A DNA stretch of 64,000 nt from Dokdonella sp. GTDB taxonomy: Bacteria; Pseudomonadota; Gammaproteobacteria; Xanthomonadales; Rhodanobacteraceae. The notes beneath the pieces are model-generated. The model searched no databases. It was not told the DNA's origin and saw nothing but the letters and a program-made list of their open reading frames with translations. Of this stretch, positions 55,938 through 64,000 are shown in pieces (the stretch's first letter is position 1; every line of letters starts with the position of its first letter). A program made the translations under genes and the position numbers. Location: contig NZ_JAGIAG010000005.1 of NCBI RefSeq assembly GCF_017744955.1, positions 1 through 64,000 of the forward strand, in the 5' to 3' direction.

Positions 55938-56946
55938 GCCGAGCGCCGGCCCGGTGCGCAGCCGCGGCGCCTGGCTCGCCGTCTGGATCGGCGCGGCGAT
56001 CCTCGCCGTCGCGGCGCTGCTCACCGTGGAAATCCATTGGCGTCGCGCCGGCTACGAACCGACGGTCATCGACTCGCCGCAGCTGTGGTCGATCCAGCGC
56101 GGCCGCGTGTACGGAAAGCAGCCGATCCCGCTGGTCCTCCTCGGCGCTTCGCGCACCGAATACGGCATCGACCCGAAGGTGCTGCGCGACGCACTGCCGA
56201 AGTACAAGCCGGTGATGCTGGCGCTAAACGCCACCTATCCGCTGGCGACCCTGCGCGATCTCGCCGCCGATGCGGATTTTTCGGGCGTGGTGCTGTGCGA
56301 CCTCGAAAGCTTCGCCTTCACGCCGATTTTTTGGGACATGCAGCAGCCGGTCATCGACTACTACCGTCGACGCTGGACGCCGAGCTGGCACCTGCATCGC
56401 GTGTTGCTGACCTGGTGGCAGCGCCTCGCGCTGATCGCCAATCCGGACTTCGGCGCGACCGCCACCGTGCGTCGCCTGTTCGACGGCGGCGCGCCGACCC
56501 GGAACTACGTCGAATACCACGCCAGCCGCGGCGGCGACATCGACTACACGAAGGCAGACCCCGAAGCCGTCAAGCGCCACTTCGCCGCCACCGTGGAAGG
56601 CAATCTCGCGCGCATGCCCAAGCCCGATCCGGACCGGTGGCTGGCCGACCTGCAACCCGTCTTCGACTGGGTACGGGCGATCCAGGCGCGCGGCGGCCAA
56701 GTCATCTTCTACGAGAGCCCGACCTCGGGCCTCACGCGGCAGATCGACGAGCGCGTATTCCCGCGCAACCAGTATTGGGATCGTTTCACGGCGGCGAGCC
56801 CCTCTCCGGTGCTCAGCGCCCGCGACGTCCCGTCGCTCGCGTCGACTCCGCTGCCGGACGATTCGCACATCGACTATCGCGACAAGCCCGCCTACACGCG
56901 CGCGCTGGCCGAGGCGCTGATCGAGCGCGGCTGGCTGAAGCGCTGA
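55912..56946 (+). CDS. SGNH-like partner of the MBOAT acyltransferase
   Basis: A 344-residue protein with one N-terminal membrane helix (AWLAVWIGAAILAVAALLTV) and a periplasmic domain. The nucleophile block is LVLLGASRTEYGIDPKVL (GxSR) and the C-terminal pair Asp-His lies in LPDDSHIDYRDKPAYTRALA. This is the GDS(L)/DxxH arrangement seen in AlgX/AlgJ- and DltD-like proteins that complete acyl transfer from MBOAT partners. The start ATG lies inside the MBOAT gene. It has no close family name. Convergent with the response regulator, four bases apart. Confidence 0.8.
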   Translation: MPSSISSSEPSAGPVRSRGAWLAVWIGAAILAVAALLTVEIHWRRAGYEPTVIDSPQLWSIQRGRVYGKQPIPLVLLGASRTEYGIDPKVLRDALPKYKPVMLALNATYPLATLRDLAADADFSGVVLCDLESFAFTPIFWDMQQPVIDYYRRRWTPSWHLHRVLLTWWQRLALIANPDFGATATVRRLFDGGAPTRNYVEYHASRGGDIDYTKADPEAVKRHFAATVEGNLARMPKPDPDRWLADLQPVFDWVRAIQARGGQVIFYESPTSGLTRQIDERVFPRNQYWDRFTAASPSPVLSARDVPSLASTPLPDDSHIDYRDKPAYTRALAEALIERGWLKR

Positions 56947-56950
56947 GGTC

Positions 56951-57883
56951 TCAGCTGGCGCGCGCCACGGCCGCCTCGCGGATGCGGCGCCAGATCTGCA
57001 GCAATCGCCCCGGGATCGTCGCCGTTTCGCCGCGCGCCGGCTCGACGTCGTAGCGCTGCACGAGGCTCGCGTTCGCGCGCAATTCCACGTGCCGCTCGAG
57101 CGCGGCGAGCAGGCCGCGGCGCAGCAATTCGCGCACCGGCGGCTGCAACAGGAAACGGAAGATCTGGCCCTGGTTGATCAGCTCGATCACCAGACGGCTG
57201 TCGCGCAGCGGCGAGATCACGATCGCCAGGGTCGCCGGGCGCAGGCGCTTGAGCCGCTTCAGCGCGTCGGCGACGTCGCCGTGCGCGCTGGAGAGTCGCG
57301 CGACGACGACCGCGACGTCGTGATCGGCGAGCAGCGTCAGCGCGGCCTCGAGATCGCGCGCGTGCTCGACCTGCACCGCCGCCGGCAGCAGCTCGCGCAC
57401 CTGCGCGGCGATCGCGTCGCCGTCGTCGAGCACGACGACGTGCGCGGCGACCGGCACGGCAGGCTTGGTGGCGATCGCCGGCCGCTGCGCCGCCGCGGCG
57501 AAGTCGCGCATCGCCACCCGTGCGGCCTGGTCGACGACGTCGAGCAGGTACGCGCCTTCCCACGGCTTCTCGACGAAGCGGTAGATCTCGCCCTCGTTGA
57601 CCGAGGCGGCGACCGCATCCATGTCGGCGTAGCCGGTCAACAGAATGCGCATCGTCGCCGGCGAATGTTCGGCCACCGCGCGCAGCACCTCGACGCCGCT
57701 GACGCCGGGCATGCGCTGGTCGCTGACGACGACGTGGATCGGCCGCTGCCGCACCCACTCGATCGCCTCCTGCCCCGACGTCGTCGCGAGGATTTCGCAG
57801 CGGCCGCGGAACAGCATGCGCAGCGAGCGCAGGATGCGCTCCTCGTCGTCGACGAACAGCACGCTCGGCAGAGCCGCGCTCAT
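56951..57883 (-). CDS. double-receiver response regulator (second receiver degenerate)
   Basis: A 310-residue protein. The first receiver (residues 7-120) has Asp11-Asp12-like acidic residues (VLFVDDEERIL), phosphoacceptor Asp55 (VVSDQRMPG), Thr83 and Lys106 (YRFVEKPWEG). The second (about 145-260) begins HVVVLDDGDAIAAQ, but the phosphoacceptor strand reads AVVVARLSSAHGD with no Asp in place. It ends with GQIFRFLLQPPVREL, mirroring the first. No output domain follows. The YRFVEKPW type usually occurs in RpfG-like and c-di-GMP regulators. It overlaps the kinase gene by ATGA. Confidence 0.85.
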   Translation of the reverse strand: MSAALPSVLFVDDEERILRSLRMLFRGRCEILATTSGQEAIEWVRQRPIHVVVSDQRMPGVSGVEVLRAVAEHSPATMRILLTGYADMDAVAASVNEGEIYRFVEKPWEGAYLLDVVDQAARVAMRDFAAAAQRPAIATKPAVPVAAHVVVLDDGDAIAAQVRELLPAAVQVEHARDLEAALTLLADHDVAVVVARLSSAHGDVADALKRLKRLRPATLAIVISPLRDSRLVIELINQGQIFRFLLQPPVRELLRRGLLAALERHVELRANASLVQRYDVEPARGETATIPGRLLQIWRRIREAAVARAS

Positions 57884-59214
57884 GCGCCCTCCCCGCGCGC
57901 CGCGATCGGCAGCACGACCAGGAAGCGCGTGCCGACGCCCGGCTTGGACGCGACCCGGATCACGCCGCCGTGCTGCTCGACAATCTGATGCGAGATCGCC
58001 AGTCCCATGCCCGTACCCTGCCCGACCGGCTTGGTGGTGAAGAAGGGATCGAAGATGCGCGAAAGGTGTTCGACGGCGATGCCCTTGCCGTTGTCCTCGA
58101 TCAGGATCAGCACGCGACCGTCCAGCACCTGCGTGCGCACGACGATGCGGCCGCGCTCGTGTTCGATCGCCTGGATCGCGTTGCCGAGCAGGTTCAGCAG
58201 CACCTGGTTGATCTGCGCCGGCGCGCACTCGATTTCCGGCAGCGCGCCGGCTTCGCGCATGACCGCGACATCGCGTTTGCGCAGCAGGTGCTGCACGATC
58301 TTCAAGGCGCTGTCGACCAGCTTGTTGACGTCGGCCTTCTGCAGGCCGGATTGGTCGAGCCGGCTGAAGTCCTTCAGGTTCAGTACCAAGTCGCCGATCT
58401 GTCCGACGCCGTGCAGGGTGTCCTCGAGCAGGCCGCCGAGATCCTCCAGCGCCGCCGCGTCGATGCGCGGCCGCAGCGCCTCGATCTCGACTAAGCGCGC
58501 GTCGAGGTCGGCGCCCGGCTCGCTCGCGCCGGTCAAGGCGTCGATGACGGATTGCTGCGCGGCGACCAGCCGCGCGGCGTCGCCGATCAGCTCGCGCGAC
58601 ATCTCGACGTTGTTGCGCACGTAGCCGAGCGGCGTGTTGATCTCGTGCACCAGGCCGGCGACCATCTGGCCGAGCGAGGCCATCTTCTCGGACTGCACGA
58701 GCTGGAGCTGCGAGGACTTCAATCGCGCGTAGGCGCGCTCGAGTTCGCCGCCGCGTTCGGCCAGGCGGCTCTCGACGGCGCGCAGCACGTCGAGCACCAG
58801 GCCGGTGCCGAGATAGCGGCCTTCGGCGTCGACCAGCACGAAGTCGTCGGTGATCGGGCTCTTGATGTGCGTCGCGATCGCGCGCGCGGCCTGGTCCAGC
58901 GGCGTCGCCGCAGCGAGCACCAGCGGCCGCGCGTTCATCAACGCGGTGATCGGCCGGCGACCGTACAGCTCGCGGCCGTACGGCATCAGGAACACGCGCA
59001 TCAGTTCGTAGCGGCTGATCGATCCGACCGGGCGTCCGGCGTCGACGACGGGAAGGCTGAGCAAGCCGGCGTGGCGCGGATCGAGGAACAGCCGCGCGAC
59101 GTCGAGCACGCTGGTCTCCGGCTCGACCGGCGCGGTCGGCAGCAGCAGCGGCTGCAGATCCGCGGACGCGGCGACGGCCGGCGCGCTCGCGCGCGTCGTC
59201 AGGGCTGGCTTCAT
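57880..59214 (-). CDS. CBS-domain sensor histidine kinase
   Basis: A 444-residue soluble kinase, no transmembrane helix. Two CBS-like motifs (about 31-150: LFLDPRHAGLLSLPVVDAGR, ITDDFVLVDAEGRYLGTG) suggest nucleotide sensing. A short coiled coil leads to the phosphoacceptor helix LGQMVAGLVHEINTPLGYVR with His190. The HATPase domain has INQVLLNLLGNAIQAIE (N), IEDNGKGI (G1), FDPFFTTKPVGQGTGMGLAI (F/G2). Co-transcribed and translationally coupled with the double-receiver regulator. A cytoplasmic energy-state sensor is plausible but unproven. Confidence 0.9.
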   Translation of the reverse strand: MKPALTTRASAPAVAASADLQPLLLPTAPVEPETSVLDVARLFLDPRHAGLLSLPVVDAGRPVGSISRYELMRVFLMPYGRELYGRRPITALMNARPLVLAAATPLDQAARAIATHIKSPITDDFVLVDAEGRYLGTGLVLDVLRAVESRLAERGGELERAYARLKSSQLQLVQSEKMASLGQMVAGLVHEINTPLGYVRNNVEMSRELIGDAARLVAAQQSVIDALTGASEPGADLDARLVEIEALRPRIDAAALEDLGGLLEDTLHGVGQIGDLVLNLKDFSRLDQSGLQKADVNKLVDSALKIVQHLLRKRDVAVMREAGALPEIECAPAQINQVLLNLLGNAIQAIEHERGRIVVRTQVLDGRVLILIEDNGKGIAVEHLSRIFDPFFTTKPVGQGTGMGLAISHQIVEQHGGVIRVASKPGVGTRFLVVLPIAARGEGA

Positions 59215-59341
59215 CGTGCTGGACTTCGCGGCGCGCCGCCCATGCGGAGGCGGCGCAACTTTCAGGGGCGGCGCAGAAGCCTAGCGGGCGAGCGCGACAG
59301 AACCGTGACGGCCGCCGGTCGCGAAGAGCGCCGTACGGGCC

Positions 59342-61369
<2,028 letters not shown>

Positions 61370-61391
61370 GGGAACTCCGCGTCGGTCTTCG

Positions 61392-61397
61392 AGTATA
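61392..61397 (-). promoter_or_regulatory. possible -10 element of uvrB
   Basis: On the complement TATACT (5 of 6) lies 22 nt before the uvrB ATG. A -35 with good match is not seen. Confidence 0.4.
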
Positions 61398-61515
61398 GCG
61401 GCTGGGTCGGAGGCGGCTTCGCGAGCGAATTTCCTACGTCACCCGGCGGCGGCCTGCCATCGTCCGGCGTACCGGCGACACCTAGCATGGCCGCGTCGTG
61501 ACTTGGAGGCTCGCC

Positions 61516-62073
61516 ATGCAAAAATCCATGCTTCGTCCGTGCGGCTTCACCCTGATCGAACTTTTGATGGCGGTCGCGATCCTGGCCGTCCTGCTCGCCC
61601 TCGCCGCGCCGTCTTACGGCAAGCTGATCGGCCGTACGCGCAGCCACGCCGCCGGCGAAACCCTGCACGGCGCGCTGAACCTGGCGCGCACCACCGCGGT
61701 CAGCCGCGGCGCCCACGCCGTCGTCTGCCCCAGCGCGGACCAGCGCAGCTGCGACCGCACCACGCACTGGCAGCGCGGCTGGATCGTGTTCGCCGACGTC
61801 GACCGCGACCGCACCCGCTCGGACGACGAACCCTTGATCGCCGTCGCGCAGGCGCAGCCGGCCGGCGTCGCGATCGTCACCTCGAGCGGACGCCCGCGCG
61901 TCGCCTACCGGCCGGACGGGAGCGCCGAAGGCACCAACCTCAGCCTGACCGTCTGCGATCGCGCCGGCGGTCCGGCCGCCGCAACCCGCCTCACGGTCAA
62001 CAACGCCGGCCGCGTGCGCCGGAGCGCGCCCACTCCCGCGCAGGCCGCCGCCTGCCTGCGCGTCGCAGGCTGA
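61516..62073 (+). CDS. fimT: FimT/GspH-type pseudopilin
   Basis: A 185-residue minor pseudopilin. After a short leader (MQKSMLRPCG), the prepilin-peptidase site is CG/FTLIELLMAVAILAVLLA, with the conserved Glu at +5. The rest has the GspH pattern, including TAVSRGAHAVVCPSADQRSC, WQRGWIVFADVDRDR and two Cys near the end. GGAGGC precedes ATG 61516. FimT homologues help type IV pilus assembly and bind DNA in natural competence in related bacteria. No other pil gene is in the window. Confidence 0.88.
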   Translation: MQKSMLRPCGFTLIELLMAVAILAVLLALAAPSYGKLIGRTRSHAAGETLHGALNLARTTAVSRGAHAVVCPSADQRSCDRTTHWQRGWIVFADVDRDRTRSDDEPLIAVAQAQPAGVAIVTSSGRPRVAYRPDGSAEGTNLSLTVCDRAGGPAAATRLTVNNAGRVRRSAPTPAQAAACLRVAG

Positions 62074-62134
62074 ACGGGTCGACCCGCAACGAAAACTTGA
62101 CGGGGACCCCCGCAGTCAACAAAATACGCGGCTC

Positions 62135-62211
62135 GCCCGAATAGCTCAGCTGGTTAGAGCACTTGACTGTTAATCAGGGGGTCGTTGGTTCGAGTCCAAC
62201 TTCGGGCGCCA
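62135..62211 (+). tRNA. tRNA-Asn (GTT)
   Basis: A 77-nt tRNA on the given strand. Acceptor GCCCGAA pairs with TTCGGGC, discriminator G, encoded CCA. The anticodon loop CTGTTAA gives GTT. Confidence 0.96.
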
Positions 62212-62225
62212 GATAAAGAAAAAAG

Positions 62226-62260
62226 AAAAAGGGCTTGCAGCGATGCAGGCCCTTTTCTTT
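62226..62260 (+). terminator. intrinsic terminator after tRNA-Asn
   Basis: GGGCTTGCA pairs with TGCAGGCCC (one G-U), loop of four, flanked by AAAAA and TTTTCTTTT. It would end the tRNA transcript. Confidence 0.88.
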
Positions 62261-62809
62261 TGCCTGCGTCTCCGTCGCCGAGTGCGATGGTGCCTGTGGG
62301 CGGCCCGGGAATCGGCGGTTCGGCGCACTACACGGAATGTCGCGGCAGCCACTCGAACGCCAGCCGGCGACGCAATGGACGTGCGTGGCGAGAAGCACTC
62401 GATCGGACGTCTTTGCGAGCGACGCAGCCGGCGAAGATGTGGAGGATCAACCGACAGCGAGCCATCGCGGAAAGCGCGGGGCGTCGCAGCAGATCGAAGC
62501 GACTACGCATCGGGGATCGCTGCTGCCGCAACCATCTAAACTCTTCTTCATCGAATTGTCGTGACGCGGCCATTGAACCTCGGCCCGCGGCCCATAGTAT
62601 CGGTCTCGACCACGGCAGGCCGATCTCCCTCCCCGTTGACGCTTGCCGGCCGTGGTCGTCCTTCGTGAGAAGTGCAGCCAGGCGGGAAGGCGGGGTCGCC
62701 ACGGATGGCCAATTCTCGCCGGCATGGAGCCGGCATCGTTCTTCGAACTGTTCGCTCGGATCCCGCCGCGCTCATCCACGGGGCATGAACGCGGCGATGC
62801 CGTGCGCGA
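62261..62809. other. gene-poor region between tRNA-Asn and ppnN
   Basis: About 550 bases. Several open frames exist on both strands, but none shows a ribosome-binding site with a protein-like sequence. The base composition is more mixed than in the flanking genes. I see no repeat of the tRNA 3' end that would mark an integrated element. A GTCGCCACGGATGGCCAAT stretch near 62695-62713 is a poor relative of the GCGGCC palindromes. Confidence 0.5.
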
Positions 62810-64000
62810 TCAGCCGGCGTGGACCCGATAGCACGGCACGTAGCGCGAACCCGGCAGCTTCATGCGCTGCTGCGCGACGAAGCTGGCGAGCAGCGCGTCG
62901 AGCGCCTGCATCACGTCGCGGTCGCCGTTGATCTCGAACACGCCGTACTTCTCGATCGCGCGCATGCCCTCTTCCTTGACGTTGCCGGCGACGATGCCGG
63001 AGAACGCCCGGCGCAGATTCGCGGCGAGCCGGTGCGGCGCCTGGTCGCGGTGCAGGTTCAACGCCGCCATCGCCGCATGTGTCGGCTGGAACGGCAGCTG
63101 GAACTCGCGCTCGATGTTCAAGGCCCAGTTGAAGAAGAACGCGTCCTTGTTGTCGAGCCGGTACGTCCGCACCCGCTCGATGCCCTTGCGCACCTGGCGC
63201 GCGACCTCGCCAGGATCGTCGACGACGATCTTGTAGTGCTTGGCCACGCCCTCGCCGAGCGCGAGGCGCAGGAAGCGGTCGATCTGCTCGAAATAGGCGG
63301 CCGACTCGCGCGGCCCGGTGAAGATCAGCGGGAACGGCAGGTGCTCGTTGTCCGGATGCAGCAGGATACCGAGCAGGTAGAGGATCTCCTCCGCCGTGCC
63401 GACGCCGCCGGGAAACACGATGATCGCGTGACCGATGCGCACGAACGCTTCGAGGCGCTTCTCGATGTCCGGCATGATCACCAGATTGTTGACGATCGGA
63501 TTCGGCGACTCGGCCGCGATGATGCCGGGCTCGGTGATGCCGATGTAGCGGTTGGTGCGGCGGCGCTGTTTCGCGTGCGCGATCGTCGCCCCCTTCATCG
63601 GCCCCTTCATCGCGCCCGGGCCGCAGCCGGTGCAGATGTCGAACGCGCGCAGGCCGAGCTCGTAGCCGACCTTCTTCGTGTACAGGTACTCCTCGCGGTT
63701 GATCGAGTGACCGCCCCAGCAGACGACGAGGTTGGGATCGACGTTCGGCCGCAGCACGCGCGCGTTGCGCAGGATCTCGAACACCGCGTGCGTGATGCCG
63801 GGCGAATCGGCGAGATCGAAGCCGCCCGCCTCGATCTGCATCGCGACGTAGACGATGTCGCGCACGACCGCGAACAGCAGCTCGTTGACGCCGCGGATGA
63901 TCTGGCCGTCGACGAAGGCCTCGGCCGGCGCATTCTTCAGCTCGAGCTTGACGCCGCGGTCCTGCTGCAGGATCTGGATGTCGAAATCCGGATAGCGTTC
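62810..64000 (-). CDS. ppnN: pyrimidine/purine nucleotide 5'-monophosphate nucleosidase (partial)
   Basis: About 397 residues of PpnN (YgdH), continuing past the right edge; E. coli PpnN is 454 residues. It splits nucleoside 5'-monophosphates into base and ribose 5-phosphate and is controlled by (p)ppGpp in E. coli. The LOG-family motif is VFPGGVGTAEEILYLL. Also seen are CTGCGPGAMKGPMKGA, ITEPGIIAAESPNPIVNNLV and the C-terminal AAMAALNLHRDQAPHRLAAN. The visible end is MKLPGSRYVPCYRVHAG. At the edge the frame reads ERYPDFDIQILQQDRG and belongs to the same protein. Confidence 0.94.
   Translation of the reverse strand, partial: ERYPDFDIQILQQDRGVKLELKNAPAEAFVDGQIIRGVNELLFAVVRDIVYVAMQIEAGGFDLADSPGITHAVFEILRNARVLRPNVDPNLVVCWGGHSINREEYLYTKKVGYELGLRAFDICTGCGPGAMKGPMKGATIAHAKQRRRTNRYIGITEPGIIAAESPNPIVNNLVIMPDIEKRLEAFVRIGHAIIVFPGGVGTAEEILYLLGILLHPDNEHLPFPLIFTGPRESAAYFEQIDRFLRLALGEGVAKHYKIVVDDPGEVARQVRKGIERVRTYRLDNKDAFFFNWALNIEREFQLPFQPTHAAMAALNLHRDQAPHRLAANLRRAFSGIVAGNVKEEGMRAIEKYGVFEINGDRDVMQALDALLASFVAQQRMKLPGSRYVPCYRVHAG

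Noticed and set aside
61370-61515. LexA box before uvrB
   Set aside because: No CTG-N10-CAG arrangement was found in the region upstream of uvrB.
62135-62211. tRNA-Asn as an attachment site of an integrated element
   Set aside because: No direct repeat of the tRNA 3' end, integrase or phage-like gene is visible within the window.
62185-62931. Open frames on both strands between tRNA-Asn and ppnN
   Set aside because: They begin inside the tRNA or run into ppnN, lack ribosome-binding sites and show no protein-like pattern.

Overview
The window is a high-GC chromosomal segment from a gammaproteobacterium, most likely of the Xanthomonadales/Lysobacterales (Rhodanobacteraceae- or Lysobacteraceae-like). 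The assignment is an inference. It rests on the GC-rich codon use, the gene orders hemA/TPR lipoprotein/lolB/ispE/tRNA-Gln/prs/rplY/pth/ychF, queA-tgt-yajC-secD-secF and thrS-infC-rpmI-rplT-pheS-pheT-ihfA-merR, the IF3 sequence, and the number of short palindromic repeats between genes. No phage, insertion sequence, plasmid gene or CRISPR array was seen. Most of the window is core genome with accessory genes between the conserved operons.

Region by region: 1-702 is a tRNA-Tyr/Gly/Thr-tuf operon read leftward from a promoter near 700. 752-12007 holds a hotdog acyl-CoA thioesterase, a ToxR/CadC-type membrane regulator with a TPR periplasmic part, a 2310-residue secreted subtilase with about twelve BNR repeats, and a DUF1579 protein. 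12120-22211 is the translation/isoprenoid/PRPP/haem block (ychF, pth, rplY, prs, tRNA-Gln, ispE, lolB, TPR lipoprotein; divergent hemA-prfA). 22216-28707 carries two tandem TonB-C-like secreted proteins, a TPR/O-GlcNAc-transferase-like glycosyltransferase, moaB, a PPK2 kinase and a DUF1295 membrane protein. 28715-34309 is queA-tgt-yajC-secD-secF.

34473-40059 is the most unusual stretch. A leftward ABC transporter (ATPase, permease), a 26-residue one-helix microprotein and a DesK-type histidine kinase form a coupled operon. Its likely DesR/LuxR-type response regulator is separated from the kinase by an opposite-strand insert with a frameshifted secreted-protein gene and a family-2 glycosyltransferase. 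40312-43726 holds a class III aminotransferase, a PsiF-repeat protein, a GDCCVxC small protein and proline iminopeptidase. 43890-51922 is tRNA-Pro and the thrS-to-merR operon, which has a strong promoter, a long leader with an intrinsic terminator and possible leader peptide, a second terminator before pheS, and an AUC start for infC. 51944-64000 has a TonB-dependent receptor, tRNA-Val, an MBOAT/SGNH acylation pair, a CBS-domain histidine kinase with a double-receiver regulator, uvrB, a FimT-like pseudopilin, tRNA-Asn, a gene-poor gap and the 3' part of ppnN.

At least six kinds of intergenic inverted or simple repeat recur, often next to stop or start codons inside operons. They include a GCGGCC-N6-GGCCGC palindrome present five times between 43.8 and 51.7 kb.
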